Shown in pieces: positions 8,408 to 18,092 of a stretch of 50,836 nt of DNA. The translations under genes and the position numbers were made by a program. Numbering within the stretch: position 1 is the stretch's first letter; every line of letters begins with the position of its first letter. Source of the DNA: Paracoccus gahaiensis (GTDB taxonomy: Bacteria > Pseudomonadota > Alphaproteobacteria > Rhodobacterales > Rhodobacteraceae); NCBI RefSeq assembly GCF_005048225.1, contig NZ_SUNI01000024.1, forward strand, positions 1-50,836, given 5' to 3'. Below the pieces are notes generated by a model. The model saw only the letters and a program-made list of their open reading frames with translations. It was not told the DNA's origin and searched no databases.

Positions 8408-10368
8408 CGCGGCGTCCTCGTCATCAGCCAGATCAGCCAGGGCGCCCCGATCAGCGTCGCAAACAGGCCCAAGGGCAGCTCGTAGGGGAAACCCGCCATG
8501 CGCGCGCCGAAATCGGCGGCCAGCATCAGGCCCGCGCCGATCAGCGCGCTGCCGGTCAGGTGGTCGGCGGGCCGGGCCAGTCCGATCCGCCGGGCCAGAT
8601 GCGGCGCCATCAGCCCCACGAAGCTCAGCGGCCCGGTGATCAGCGTCGCGGCCCCGGTGGCCAGCCCCGCCATGGCGACCAGCGCCAGCCGCACGCGCGG
8701 CAGGTTCAGCCCGGCGCCCACAGCCACGCCCGCGCCCAGGGGCAGCAGCGCCAGCCAGCGGCCCGCCGCCAGGGCCGCCAGCCAGACCACGCCCGCCAGC
8801 CCGGCCAGCGCCAGCGCGCCGGTCATCGTGACCGTGCCCGTCGCGCCGCTGAGCCAGGTCAGCACCGCCCAGGCCCGCGCGTCACCCACGGCCATCATCG
8901 CCGACAGCACCGCCGAGGCCAGCGCCGAGACGGCGATGCCCGCCAGCAGCACCCGCTCGGGCGGCATGTCGCGCCGGGTGGTGAAGGCGATGACGATGGC
9001 CAAGGCCAGCGCGCCGCCCGCCATGCTGCCAAGCGTCAAGGCCAAGGCTGCGGGGGCGGCCACCCCGAAAGTCACGGCGGCAAAGCCCAAAGCCGCGCCG
9101 CCCGAGACGCCCAGCACCTCGGGCGAGGCCAGCGGGTTCGCGGTCAGCCGCTGCAGGATCGCCCCCGCGAGGGCCAGCGCCGCCCCCGAGGCCCCCGCCG
9201 CGATCAGGCGCGGCAGCCGCATCGGCAAGAAGGCCGCCAGGCTGCCCGCGTCCAGCACCGCCCATCCGCCCGGCACGCGTCCGATCCACAGCAGTGCCAG
9301 CGCCATCACCAGCAGCCCCCCGGCCAGCGCCGCCAGCAGGCGCCGGGGGCGGGCGCGGCGCGGCGCCGGGCCCTCGCCCCGCTCGCGGCCCGGAGGGGTT
9401 GATCCGCGCAGGCGCGGCAGCAGCCAGATCAGCAGCGGCCCGCCGACCAGCCCGGTCAGGGCGCCGGTGGGGAAGGTCTCGCCCCCCAGACCGGCCACGG
9501 CCAGAACCAGCCCGTCGCAGAGCGACAGGATCAGCGCGCCGAGGACCGGCGACCAGACCAGCAGCGCCGGGATGCTTCTGGCGCCAAGGCTGCGGGCCAG
9601 CGCGGGCGCGGCCAGACCGACAAAGGCGATCAGGCCCAGTTCCGCCGCCACGCTGGCCGCGATCCAGACCGCCAGCACCACGGCAGCCAGCCGCATGGCG
9701 GCGACGTTCAGCCCCAGCCCCGCCGCGCCCTCGGCGCCCAGGGACAGCACCCGCAAGGGGCGCGCCAGCGCCGCCGCCGCCAGCCCGGCCAGCGTCAGGA
9801 CAAGGGCCAGATTGCGCACCCCGCTCCAATCCTGCTGGACCAGCGAGCCGCCGTTCCAGATCACCAGCGACAGCAGGTACTGCCCCTGCGCCAGCGTCAC
9901 CGCCGTCGCCACCGCCGAGGCGGTCAGCCCGACCAGCATCCCCGCGATCACCATCGTCACGGGCGCGAAGGCCCGCGCCGCGCCGATGGCCAGCACGACC
10001 GCCGCCGCCGCCAGACCTCCCGCCATGGCGATGGGCCAGCGCCCGCCCTCCAGCACCCCGGGCGCGAAGATCGTCGTCAGCACCAGCGCCAGCTGCGCCC
10101 CGGCGGAAATGCCAAGCGTGGTCGGATCGGCCACCGGGTTGCGCAGCACCACCTGCAGGATCGCGCCGGACAGGCCTAGCGCCGCCCCGGCCAGAGGCGC
10201 GATCACCCCGCGCGGCATCAGCCCGTATCCCATGCGGATCTGATCGAGGCTCATCGCCGCCGGGTCCAGCGGCCAGCCGGGCCAGGGCAGGCTGCGCGCC
10301 GCCATCATCCACAGGGCCAGCGCGACCAGCGCGCCCAAGGGCAGGACCATGCGGGCGGCGGGGCTCAT
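8404..10368 (-). CDS. fhuB: Fused two-domain siderophore permease (FhuB-type)
   Basis: 654 residues, about twice a single FecCD permease and close to the E. coli FhuB length. The start is the ATG at 10366-10368, which overlaps the FhuD stop (ATGA). The longer open frame to 10503 runs through fhuD and lacks support. Each half repeats the family pattern: GVIAPLAGAALGLSGAIL followed by PTTLGISAGAQLAL in the first, and RLIAAGASGAALALAGAIL followed by LGVSGGAALGF in the second. Around 18-20 hydrophobic segments are visible. It forms the inner-membrane channel with FhuC and receives ferric hydroxamate from FhuD. Fusion of both halves is characteristic of FhuB rather than of FecCD or BtuC systems. 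Confidence 0.87.
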   Translation of the reverse strand: MSPAARMVLPLGALVALALWMMAARSLPWPGWPLDPAAMSLDQIRMGYGLMPRGVIAPLAGAALGLSGAILQVVLRNPVADPTTLGISAGAQLALVLTTIFAPGVLEGGRWPIAMAGGLAAAAVVLAIGAARAFAPVTMVIAGMLVGLTASAVATAVTLAQGQYLLSLVIWNGGSLVQQDWSGVRNLALVLTLAGLAAAALARPLRVLSLGAEGAAGLGLNVAAMRLAAVVLAVWIAASVAAELGLIAFVGLAAPALARSLGARSIPALLVWSPVLGALILSLCDGLVLAVAGLGGETFPTGALTGLVGGPLLIWLLPRLRGSTPPGRERGEGPAPRRARPRRLLAALAGGLLVMALALLWIGRVPGGWAVLDAGSLAAFLPMRLPRLIAAGASGAALALAGAILQRLTANPLASPEVLGVSGGAALGFAAVTFGVAAPAALALTLGSMAGGALALAIVIAFTTRRDMPPERVLLAGIAVSALASAVLSAMMAVGDARAWAVLTWLSGATGTVTMTGALALAGLAGVVWLAALAAGRWLALLPLGAGVAVGAGLNLPRVRLALVAMAGLATGAATLITGPLSFVGLMAPHLARRIGLARPADHLTGSALIGAGLMLAADFGARMAGFPYELPLGLFATLIGAPWLIWLMTRTPR

Positions 10369-11282
10369 CCTTGCGCCCCGCGCCCGTCCAGCGCCTCGGC
10401 CAGCAGCCCCGCGAAGCGCCGCGCCGAGGGGACGGCGCCGAAGGCATTGACCCGCGGCAGGTGATGGACCCGGCCCGCTGCCACCTGCGGCAGCGCCTGC
10501 CACAGCACGCTGCGCGCCAGCCCGCGCCGGGCCTCGGGCGGGACCGGGCCGATGATGATCAGCCGGGCCTCGGGCATCTCGGCCAGCCGCTCGAGGGGCA
10601 CCGGGGCCATGAAGCTGAAGGCGGTGCGGCCCGTCCAGGCATTCGCCAGCCCAAGCCGGTCCAGCGTGCTGCCGAACAGGCTGTCAGGGCCGAAGGCGCG
10701 CAGATGGCGGGCATCGCCGATGTCGATCAGCGCCAGGGGCCGGTCGGCATGGGGGGCCAGCCGCACGGCCCACCGGTCCAGATCCGCCTCGGCCCGCCGT
10801 TGTGCCCCGGCGCCCGCGCGGGGATCGCCGATGCGATCCGCCAACACGGTCAGCGCGGACATCGCCTTTGGCAGGGGCGGTTCACCGGGCAGGTAGAAGG
10901 GCAGCGACAGGACCGGCGCGATCTGCGCCAGCCGCGCCTCGTAGCGCGTGTAATAGGGAGAGCTGAGGATCAGCATGGGCCGGACCAGCTGCAGCAGCTC
11001 GAAATTGGGCGCACCGCGCAGGCCCAGATCGGTCACCTCGGGCGGAATCTCGGGCGTGACGGCATCGGCGCGGAACCGGATCAGCTCGGCGGCGGCGACC
11101 GGCATGTGGCCCAGGGCCACGGCGGTCTCCAGCATCGCCCAATCGATCGCCGCCAGCCGGGGCGCGGCGGCCCCGGACGCCGCAGAGGCCCCCCATGCGG
11201 ACGACGCCGCCAGCATCGCGCCGGCGGCGGTCAGAAAGCGGCGACGCGAGGGCCCGCGGGATGCGGCCCCGCCGCCTACCAC
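10365..11282 (-). CDS. fhuD: Iron-siderophore binding protein, Tat-exported (FhuD-like)
   Basis: 305 residues from a GTG at 11282, which overlaps the receptor stop by seven bases. PSRRRFLTAAG near residue 11 is a twin-arginine signal, as is common in FhuD proteins. The mature protein begins with the FhuD-type stretch AIDWAMLETAVALGHMPVAA and continues DLGLRGAPNFELLQLVRPML, then the linker helix and a second lobe ending HLPRVNAFGAVPSARRF. It belongs to the Peripla_BP_2 (class III) binding proteins and should carry ferric hydroxamates to FhuB. Its place between receptor and permease supports the role. The exact siderophore cannot be read. Confidence 0.86.
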   Translation of the reverse strand: MVGGGAASRGPSRRRFLTAAGAMLAASSAWGASAASGAAAPRLAAIDWAMLETAVALGHMPVAAAELIRFRADAVTPEIPPEVTDLGLRGAPNFELLQLVRPMLILSSPYYTRYEARLAQIAPVLSLPFYLPGEPPLPKAMSALTVLADRIGDPRAGAGAQRRAEADLDRWAVRLAPHADRPLALIDIGDARHLRAFGPDSLFGSTLDRLGLANAWTGRTAFSFMAPVPLERLAEMPEARLIIIGPVPPEARRGLARSVLWQALPQVAAGRVHHLPRVNAFGAVPSARRFAGLLAEALDGRGAQG

Positions 11283-13360
11283 CGGTAGGCCACCTTGGCG
11301 GCCAGCGTGCGGCCTTCACCGTAATAGCAGCCGAAGGCGCCGCAATTGGCCAGATAGACCTCGTCGGTCAGGTTCGCCAGATTGACCGAGGCCTCGACAT
11401 TGCCGCGCGTATAGCTGGCGCCCAGATCGACCAGCGTGACGCTGTCCAGATCGAAGCTATTGCTGAAATCGCCCTTGCGCGAGCCGATATGGCGCAGGCC
11501 GCCCCCGGCGCGGATGCCATTGCCGAAATCGCGGTCCACCCACAGGCTGGCCAGATGGCGGGGGGCGTTGGGCATCTCCAGCCCGTCCTCGGGGCCGCCG
11601 ACCTGTTCGGTGCGGTTATAGGCATAGCCCGCGCGGACGGCCCATCCCTCGGTCAGCTCGGCCGTGGCCTCCAGTTCCAGACCCCGGGAGGTGATCTCGC
11701 CCACCTGCCGGTTCACCCCGGCCCCCAGATTGCGGACCAGGTTCTCCTGCGTCAGATCATAGATCGCGGCGGTGAAGAGGGCGTCGATGGCGGCGGGCTG
11801 GTATTTCACGCCCAGCTCCCATTGCTTGCCGGTGGTGGGCTCCAGCGTCTCGCCGGTCGTGTCGTCCAGCCCGATCTCGGGGTCGAACGAGGTCGAATAG
11901 CTGACATAGGGCATCACGCCATTGGCCATCACATAGGACAGGCCCGCCCGCCCGGTCAGCGCGTCGTCGGACTGGTCCAACGTCGTTTCGCCGGTCGTGA
12001 CCTCGGTGCCGGTCTGCTCGGTCCAGTCCTGGCGCAGGGCCAGCGATCCGCGCCAGTTGCCGACCGAGATCTCGTCCTGCAGATAGATGCCGACCTGCTT
12101 CAGCGTCACGTCGCTGCGGCTGACATACCATGCCGGCTGCAGGGGCAGGGCGCCATAGTCCGGCGCCCGCCAGTCCAACGGCTGGCCGAAGAAGAACTCG
12201 GTCGTGGTGTCGGCATCGTATTGGCGGATGTCCAGCCCGACCAGCAGATCATGGGTCACCGCGCCCGTGGTGATCCGGTTCGACAGCCGCGTGTCGAGGT
12301 TCAGCCCCGAGGTGCTTTCCTGCTGCCGGTTGGCGCCGCGCGTGACCGACAGCCCGTCCTCGGTCAGCCCATTGACGTAATGGCCGGTATAGTCCCAATC
12401 GAACCGCTCGGCGCGGAAGCCCTGCGACAGGGTCCAGCCATTGTCCAACTCCTGGCTGATCTCGATGCCGATATTGGCCATCTCGCGGTCGCTGTCGTCG
12501 AAGGAGGGCTCGCCATAGTAATCGTCGCGCAGATCCTCGCCCTCGCCGATCCGGGTCAGCGCGAAGGGCACACCCGGGGGCGAGATCGGCGCGTCCTTGG
12601 TGTAGGAGGCGATCAGGTCCACCGTGGTCAGCGCGTCGGGGGCATAGCGCAGCGCCGCGCCCAGATAGCCGCGCTGGTTGGTCAGCTCGTCGATCTGGGT
12701 CTGGCTGTCCCGGGCGATCCCGGTCAGGCGCCAGGACAGCACCTCGGACGGCGCGCGGTTCACGTCGAAGAACAGCTGGCTGCTGTCATTGCCGTCATAG
12801 CCCGCGCCGATCTCGGTGAAGTCGACAGCCTGCGCGCGCTTCTGGATCTGGTTGATGATCCCCGAGGGCGATCCGGCGCCATAGAGCGACGAGTTTGGGC
12901 CCTTGAGGACCTCGACCTGCTGGATGCCGTAGGTTTCCGAGGCCGGGGCGCCCAGATAGCGCAGCTGCCGCAGCCCGTTCACATATTGCGAGCTGCGCGC
13001 CTCGAAGCCGCGCACCGTGGGGCTGTCGAAGCGCGGATCGGCGCCGAAGGGCTCGCCCAGCACGCCGGCGGTATAGTTCAGCGCCTGTCCCAGGGTCTGG
13101 GCGTTCTGGTCCTCGATCTGCTGGCCGGTCACGACCGAGATCGACTGCTGCGTCTCGGCCAGCGGCGTGTCGGACTTGGTCGCCACCTGCCCATAGCCCG
13201 CGACATAGCCATCCGTCTGCGCGGCGGTGTCGGTCGTGGCCGTCAGGACGATCTCGTCCAGCAGGATGGGCGCGGGGCCGTCCTGCGACAGGGCGGGCGC
13301 GGTCGAGAGGGCCAGAAGACTTGCCCCGGCGAGGCAGGTCGAACGAAGGGAGGGGGACAT
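11276..13360 (-). CDS. TonB-dependent ferric siderophore receptor
   Basis: 694 residues, typical for this class. A Sec signal (MSPSLRSTCLAGASLLAL, cleavage near ALS-Q26) leads to a TonB-box-like DEIVLTAT and a plug domain with TPLAETQQSISVVTGQQIED, the RGFEARSSQYVNGLRQ element and VEVLKGPNSSLYGAGSPSG. The barrel ends with the paired cysteines of FhuA-type receptors (ANCGAFGCYYGEGRT) and a final aromatic residue (VAYRW). It imports a ferric siderophore across the outer membrane using TonB energy. It is the first gene of the fhu-type operon. The ribosome site is poor, and the 83 bases upstream carry an inverted repeat listed separately. Confidence 0.92.
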   Translation of the reverse strand: MSPSLRSTCLAGASLLALSTAPALSQDGPAPILLDEIVLTATTDTAAQTDGYVAGYGQVATKSDTPLAETQQSISVVTGQQIEDQNAQTLGQALNYTAGVLGEPFGADPRFDSPTVRGFEARSSQYVNGLRQLRYLGAPASETYGIQQVEVLKGPNSSLYGAGSPSGIINQIQKRAQAVDFTEIGAGYDGNDSSQLFFDVNRAPSEVLSWRLTGIARDSQTQIDELTNQRGYLGAALRYAPDALTTVDLIASYTKDAPISPPGVPFALTRIGEGEDLRDDYYGEPSFDDSDREMANIGIEISQELDNGWTLSQGFRAERFDWDYTGHYVNGLTEDGLSVTRGANRQQESTSGLNLDTRLSNRITTGAVTHDLLVGLDIRQYDADTTTEFFFGQPLDWRAPDYGALPLQPAWYVSRSDVTLKQVGIYLQDEISVGNWRGSLALRQDWTEQTGTEVTTGETTLDQSDDALTGRAGLSYVMANGVMPYVSYSTSFDPEIGLDDTTGETLEPTTGKQWELGVKYQPAAIDALFTAAIYDLTQENLVRNLGAGVNRQVGEITSRGLELEATAELTEGWAVRAGYAYNRTEQVGGPEDGLEMPNAPRHLASLWVDRDFGNGIRAGGGLRHIGSRKGDFSNSFDLDSVTLVDLGASYTRGNVEASVNLANLTDEVYLANCGAFGCYYGEGRTLAAKVAYRW

Positions 13361-13371
13361 GGGGACCTGCT

Positions 13372-13420
13372 GATTGACGAGGATGCGGGTAACTGACTAG
13401 TTTACTCGGATTCGTCAATC
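13372..13420. promoter_or_regulatory. Inverted repeat upstream of the siderophore receptor
   Basis: GATTGACGA (13372-13380) recurs as its exact reverse complement TCGTCAATC (13412-13420), with centres 40 bp apart. Between them lies the near-palindrome TAACTGACTAGTTTA (13390-13404). The block fills the gap between the receptor start and the racemase-like gene. It is a plausible binding region for an iron or stress regulator. No known box is matched closely. Confidence 0.4.
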
Positions 13421-13443
13421 GGGGAAATGAGGACCCTGTCCTT

Positions 13444-14139
13444 TCAGGTCAGGTCCGGCGGCACCTGTCCCGTCAGCCGCGCGCGCAGCAGGCTGACGGC
13501 GCTGTCGGGAGTCGTCAGCACGGGGCGGTCCTGGGCCGCGCGCAGCGCCGGGGCGGCGCGGGCCAGGCTGAACTGGCCCAGCAGCAGCAGGTCCTGCGGG
13601 CCCAGATCGCGGCAGGCGGCGACCACCGCCCGATCATGGCCCGGCCCGTCGCCCGCCTGCAGCGCGGCCAGCGCGCCCTCGGCCAGCACAGGGGTGATCC
13701 GCACCGGCCGCCCCGCCGCATCGGCCATCTGCTGCAGCTCCACCGTCAGCGCCGGCAGGGACGGAGGGAACGTCACCACCAGCGCCACGTGCGGGCCCAT
13801 CTGCAGGGCGCGGGCGAAGGCGGCCTCGTTGGGGCGCAGGACGGGAAGGGGCAGGTCGGCGCGCACCGCCTCGATGGCCGGCCCGAAGGCCGAGCAGGTG
13901 AACAGCACCGCCTGCGCGGGCACGGCGCCGCTGCCCGCCGCCGCATAGCGCCCAAGCGTCAGGAAGCGCGCGGTCATCGCCGCATCCAGCCGCCCCGCCG
14001 CCGCCAGATCCGCCGAGAGCGAGGCATCCAGCAGATCGGCGGTCCGCGCCTCGGGCCAGAGCCGGGCAAAGGCCTCGCGGATCGGCGCCACCGATTCGGG
14101 CAGGGCGTGGATCAGGGCGATGCGCGGGGCAGGGGTCAT
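13444..14139 (-). CDS. Aspartate/glutamate racemase superfamily protein, second cysteine missing
   Basis: 231 residues, a usual length for the Asp/Glu/hydantoin racemase superfamily. The first catalytic Cys is present in VLFTCSAFGPAIE (C82). The region that normally holds the second (GCT or GCS) reads LLLLGQFSLARA, with Gln at 189, so the two-base racemase mechanism looks incomplete. Single-cysteine relatives include arylmalonate decarboxylases and some uncharacterised enzymes. It lies 48 bases after the potD stop on the same strand and may be the last gene of that transporter operon, suggesting a link to amine or amino-acid use. The start has AAGG upstream. The reaction is unknown. Confidence 0.75.
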   Translation of the reverse strand: MTPAPRIALIHALPESVAPIREAFARLWPEARTADLLDASLSADLAAAGRLDAAMTARFLTLGRYAAAGSGAVPAQAVLFTCSAFGPAIEAVRADLPLPVLRPNEAAFARALQMGPHVALVVTFPPSLPALTVELQQMADAAGRPVRITPVLAEGALAALQAGDGPGHDRAVVAACRDLGPQDLLLLGQFSLARAAPALRAAQDRPVLTTPDSAVSLLRARLTGQVPPDLT

Positions 14140-14187
14140 GCGGGAACCTTCGGGGCGTGAGGGGACCCGCCTCGGCGGATCAGGGGA

Positions 14188-15207
14188 TCAGCGCAGGACC
14201 TCGGTCCAGATGCGGGTGTAGATGTCCTGCGTCGCAGGCTCGCAGAGCCGCGCGGTCTGCGCCGAGCCCTGCAGATCCTCGGGGATCACCAGTTCGGGCG
14301 CATCGGTCAGGTCGGGATCCATGAACGCCTCGGACCCCGCGATCGCATTGGCATAGCGCAGGTAGTTCGAGATGATCGCCGCATTCTCGGGGTCCATCAC
14401 GAAGTTCTGGAACAGCTTCGCATTGTCGGGATTGCGGGCATCGGCCAGCACCGCGACATTCTCCATCCAGATCGGAAAGCCCTCGCGCGGATAGCCATAG
14501 GCAAACTCGGGGTTGGCCGCGCGAATGCGCCCCGAGGCGCCGTTCCAGAAGGTCGAGGCCAGGATGTCCTCGTTGATCAGCGTCTCGAAGGGGGGATAGT
14601 CGATGCCGGTCCAGAAGGGCTTGGCGGCCAGCATCCCGTCGCGGACCTGGCGCAGGATGTCCATGTCGGCGCTGCAGATCTCGCCGCCGTAATACATGAC
14701 GGCCAGGTTCATGATGTCCTGCATCTCGGGGACGACATTGATGCGGCCGCGCAATTCCTCGGGCGGGTCGAGGAAGATGGCCGAGCTGTTGATGTCGCCC
14801 GCATAGCTGCCGGTATGGACCAGGATGCCGGTCGTGCCCCATTGCCAGGGCGCGGTATAGACGCGGCCCGGGTCCCATTCGGGATCGGCCCATTCGGGCA
14901 GGATGTTGGCGGCATTCTCCATCTGGCCCGGGTTGGTCTGCATCAGCAGGTCCTGCGCGATCCAGATCGGCAGGAAGCTGGAGGTCGGCACCACGATGTC
15001 GAAGCCGTGCCCGCCCGCGCGGATCTTGGCCAAAGCCGCGTCGTTGCTGTCATATTCGGTGACGGTCACGCGGACGTCGTAGGTGTCCTGGAACTTCTCG
15101 ATCAGCTCGGGGGGCGTGTAATTGCCCCAGTTGAAGATGTGCAGCTCTCCCTCGGCCAAGGCCGGGGTGGCGGTCAGGGCGGCGAGGCCGGCAAGGAGCG
15201 GTTTCAT
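14188..15207 (-). CDS. potD: Spermidine/putrescine-type ABC transporter binding protein
   Basis: 339 residues, matching PotD/PotF in length. A Sec signal (MKPLLAGLAALTATPALA) is followed by the diagnostic ELHIFNWGNYTPPELIEKF. Further family elements are GFDIVVPTSSFLPIW, a central YTAPWQWGTTGILVHTG and WMENVAVLADARNPDNAK. It binds a polyamine or related amine in the periplasm and hands it to PotB/PotC. It is encoded last of the four transporter genes (A, B, C, D from 18051 downward). The ligand could be putrescine, spermidine or another diamine. The catabolic genes from 18146 onward favour a diamine. Confidence 0.88.
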   Translation of the reverse strand: MKPLLAGLAALTATPALAEGELHIFNWGNYTPPELIEKFQDTYDVRVTVTEYDSNDAALAKIRAGGHGFDIVVPTSSFLPIWIAQDLLMQTNPGQMENAANILPEWADPEWDPGRVYTAPWQWGTTGILVHTGSYAGDINSSAIFLDPPEELRGRINVVPEMQDIMNLAVMYYGGEICSADMDILRQVRDGMLAAKPFWTGIDYPPFETLINEDILASTFWNGASGRIRAANPEFAYGYPREGFPIWMENVAVLADARNPDNAKLFQNFVMDPENAAIISNYLRYANAIAGSEAFMDPDLTDAPELVIPEDLQGSAQTARLCEPATQDIYTRIWTEVLR

Positions 15208-15231
15208 CGGATTTCCTTCGGGCTGGGGCGG

Positions 15232-16032
15232 TCAGGGCCGCGTGCGGTTCACAAGAAAGGACAGGGTCAGGATCAGCAGGCTGAGGCCCACCAGCATCGT
15301 GGACACGGCATAGATCTCGGCCGAGATGCCGCGCCGCAGCTGGCCCAGCATGTAGGTGGGCAGCGTTTCCTGCCCGGCCGTCTTGATGAATTGCGAGATG
15401 ACGACGTTGTCCAGCGAGATGACGAAGGCCAGCATGAAGCCCGCCAGGATGCCCGGGGCCAGCAGGGGCAGGGTGATGCGGCGAAAGACCGTCAGCGGGC
15501 TGGCGTACAGATCGGCGGCGGCGCGTTCGAGGTTCGCATCCATCCCCTCCAGCCGGGCGCGGACCGGCAGATAGGCGAAGGGGATGCAGAAGGTGACGTG
15601 GGCGGCCAGCAGATAGCCCATGCCCGACAGCCCGGTGGCCTGCCGCAGCATCGAGAAGAGCAGCAGCAGCGCCACCGCCATGACGATCTCGGGCACGACC
15701 AGCGGCTGGTTGATGACCGCGGCGATGGCATGGCGGGGGCGGAACTGGTCGGCCCGCGTCGTGGCCAGCGCGGCCAGCACCGCCAGCGCGGTCGACAGCG
15801 CCGCCGCGACCAGCGCCAGCACCAGCGAGCGCAGGGCCGCGTCCTGAATGGCGGCGTTGCTCAGCGCCTGCGCGTACCAGCGCCACGACAGCCCCTCCCA
15901 CCGGCCGATCAGGTCGCCCGCGTTGAAGGAATAGGTGACCAGCACGATCAGCGGCAGATAGAGCAGGGCGAAGGCCAGCGCGGCGATGGCGCCGAAGCCC
16001 GGCAGGGTCTGGGGATCGAAGCGTCTAGCCAT
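15232..16032 (-). CDS. potC: Polyamine ABC transporter permease (PotC-like)
   Basis: 266 residues with about six hydrophobic segments. The binding-protein-dependent transport signature (EAA loop) is visible as AAADLYASPLTVFRRITLP near 165-183, followed by LLAPGILAGFMLAFVISLDN. The start overlaps the potB stop by eight bases. It pairs with PotB as the inner-membrane channel. The hallmark SLDNVVISQFI of the PotC/PotI group is present. Confidence 0.88.
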   Translation of the reverse strand: MARRFDPQTLPGFGAIAALAFALLYLPLIVLVTYSFNAGDLIGRWEGLSWRWYAQALSNAAIQDAALRSLVLALVAAALSTALAVLAALATTRADQFRPRHAIAAVINQPLVVPEIVMAVALLLLFSMLRQATGLSGMGYLLAAHVTFCIPFAYLPVRARLEGMDANLERAAADLYASPLTVFRRITLPLLAPGILAGFMLAFVISLDNVVISQFIKTAGQETLPTYMLGQLRRGISAEIYAVSTMLVGLSLLILTLSFLVNRTRP

Positions 16033-16981
16033 GGGGTGCCGCCTTTCCGCGCAGCAGCCGCGCGCAGGGGATCAGCGCCAGCCCGATCAGGATCATCAGC
16101 GTCAGGGCCAGCGCCGCGCCCAGGGGCCAGTTGCGGCCCTGCCCGAACTGCAGCTCGATCAGGTTGCCGATCATCAGGTTCGACCCGCCGCCCAGCACGC
16201 GCGGCGTGACGTAATCGCCAAGGGAGGGGATGAAGACCAGCAGCGATCCGGCGATCACCCCGGGCCGGATCAGCGGCAGGATCACCCGCCAGAAGGTCCG
16301 CGCCCGCGAGGCATAAAGGTCATAGGCGGCCTCCATCAGGCGCGGGTCCAGCCGCTGCACGGCGGCATAGACCGGCAGCACCATCAGCGGCAGATAGACA
16401 TAGGTCATCCCCAGCCCGATGGCGAAATCGGTGAACAGCATCTGCAGCGGCTCGTCGATCAGCCCCATCTGCAGCAGCGCCGCGTTCACCAGCCCGTCGC
16501 GGCGGATCAGCTCTCCGATGGCGATGATGCGGATCAGCAGCGAGGTCCAGAAGGGCACGGTGATCGCGAACAGCCACAGGTTGCGGGTGTGGGCGGGCCG
16601 GGTGCCGATGAAATAGGCGGTGGGCACCCCGATCAGCAGCGTCAGCCCGGTGGTGATCAGCGCCAGCCGGATCGACCGCCACAGGATCGCCAGATGCGCG
16701 CCGGCCGGGGCGAGGGTGCCCTCGAAGATGTCGCGCTGGAAGAAGACCTCGATCCAGGCCTCGCCCGAGAGCGCCCACAGGATGCCGCCATAGCTGTCGC
16801 GCTCCAGCACCGAATAGAGGATGACAATGCACAGAGGCAGCAGCGACAGCGCCGCGATGGTCAGCAGCGCGGGCGTGGCCAGCCACCAGCGGGTGCGGGC
16901 CTCGCGGCGGGACTTGCGGGCCTCGGCCTGGCGGGCAGGGGGCGCCGCAAGGTCGGCGGGGCGGGCGTCGGCCAGGCTCAT
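16025..16981 (-). CDS. potB: Polyamine ABC transporter permease (PotB-like)
   Basis: 318 residues, slightly longer than E. coli PotB because of a charged cytoplasmic N-terminus (about 30 residues, ending [11 protein letters not shown]). Around six membrane spans follow. The EAA loop reads [20 protein letters not shown], and [14 protein letters not shown] is the typical PotB/PotH element. The start overlaps potA by four bases (ATGA). It forms the transport pore with PotC. Confidence 0.88.
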   Translation of the reverse strand: MSLADARPADLAAPPARQAEARKSRREARTRWWLATPALLTIAALSLLPLCIVILYSVLERDSYGGILWALSGEAWIEVFFQRDIFEGTLAPAGAHLAILWRSIRLALITTGLTLLIGVPTAYFIGTRPAHTRNLWLFAITVPFWTSLLIRIIAIGELIRRDGLVNAALLQMGLIDEPLQMLFTDFAIGLGMTYVYLPLMVLPVYAAVQRLDPRLMEAAYDLYASRARTFWRVILPLIRPGVIAGSLLVFIPSLGDYVTPRVLGGGSNLMIGNLIELQFGQGRNWPLGAALALTLMILIGLALIPCARLLRGKAAPHG

Positions 16982-18051
16982 GCGGGCACCAGGCGCAACG
17001 CGTCGGAGGGCACCGCCAGCGCCGCGCGGGCGCCGGGCGCCAGACCCTGCAGGTGCGGGTCGCCATTGCCGATCCGGGCGGTGATCTGCGCGCCATCGGG
17101 CAGGCGCAGATGCAGATGCGTGTCGGTGCCGATATAAACCAGGTTCTCGACCACCCCCGACAGGTGCAGCCCGCCCGTCCCCCCGGCGGGGGCCAGCACG
17201 ATCCGCTCGGGCCGCACCAGCGCCTGCATCTCTCCGGCCGGCAGGGTCTCGGCGGGCAGGGTCAGATCGGCGCCGGCGATGGTCACGCGGGCCAGGGCCC
17301 CGTCGCGCGACCGGACATGGACGGGCAGGAAATTCCCCTCGCCGATGAAGCCCGCGACGAAGCGGTTGGCGGGGCGGTCGTACAGATCGCGGGGGCTGGC
17401 CACCTGATGCAGCAGGCCCGCGCCCATGACCGCGATGCGGTCGGACATGGTCAGCGCCTCTTCCTGATCATGGGTCACGAAGACGAAGGTGATGCCGGTC
17501 TCGGCCTGCAGGCGCTTCAGCTCGATCTGCATCTGCCGGCGCAGCTTCAGGTCCAGCGCCGACAGCGGCTCGTCCAGCAGCAGGATGCGCGGCGCCGGCG
17601 CCAGCGCCCGGGCCAGCGCCACCCGCTGCTGCTGGCCGCCCGACATGGCGGCGATCTTGCGGTCCGCCAGATGCTCCATCGCGACCAGCGCCAGCATCTC
17701 GGCCACCCGGGCCTTGATGGCGGCGCGGGGCCGGCCAAGCGATTGCAGCCCGAAGGCGATGTTCTGGGCCACCGTCATGTGCGGAAACAGCGCGTAGTTC
17801 TGGAACACCGTGTTGATGGGGCGCCTGTTGGGCGGCAGATCGGCGATGTCGCGCCCGTCCAGCACGATGGCGCCCCGGCTTGGCACCTCGAACCCGGCCA
17901 GCATCCGCAAGAGCGTGGTCTTGCCGCAGCCCGAGGGGCCCAGCAGCGTGAAGAACTCGTTCTCGGCGATGGTCAGGCTGACATCGGACAGGGCGGTCAC
18001 CGCCCCGGCGCCGGCGCCATAGATCTTGGACACGGAATGAAGCTGGATCAT
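16978..18051 (-). CDS. potA: Polyamine ABC transporter ATP-binding protein
   Basis: 357 residues. Walker A is GPSGCGKTT (38-46), the signature is [15 protein letters not shown], Walker B is [12 protein letters not shown], and the switch His is in [17 protein letters not shown] regulatory domain occupies roughly 270-357 ([13 protein letters not shown], then [18 protein letters not shown]). It is the first gene of the transporter operon and starts 94 bases from the divergent TetR gene. The shared gap holds an inverted repeat that could control both directions. Confidence 0.9.
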   Translation of the reverse strand: MIQLHSVSKIYGAGAGAVTALSDVSLTIAENEFFTLLGPSGCGKTTLLRMLAGFEVPSRGAIVLDGRDIADLPPNRRPINTVFQNYALFPHMTVAQNIAFGLQSLGRPRAAIKARVAEMLALVAMEHLADRKIAAMSGGQQQRVALARALAPAPRILLLDEPLSALDLKLRRQMQIELKRLQAETGITFVFVTHDQEEALTMSDRIAVMGAGLLHQVASPRDLYDRPANRFVAGFIGEGNFLPVHVRSRDGALARVTIAGADLTLPAETLPAGEMQALVRPERIVLAPAGGTGGLHLSGVVENLVYIGTDTHLHLRLPDGAQITARIGNGDPHLQGLAPGARAALAVPSDALRLVPA

Positions 18052-18092
18052 CGTCTGGCCTTTTCGCGACAGGCGGTCTGGTCCCAGATTGG

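Noticed and set aside
8498..10243. 581-codon plus-strand open frame opposite fhuB.
   Set aside because: Its composition is Ala, Pro, Ser and Arg only, with no domain, and the minus strand encodes a clear permease.
11195..13396. 733-codon plus-strand open frame opposite the siderophore receptor.
   Set aside because: It is the antisense of a well-supported TonB-dependent receptor and resembles no protein family.
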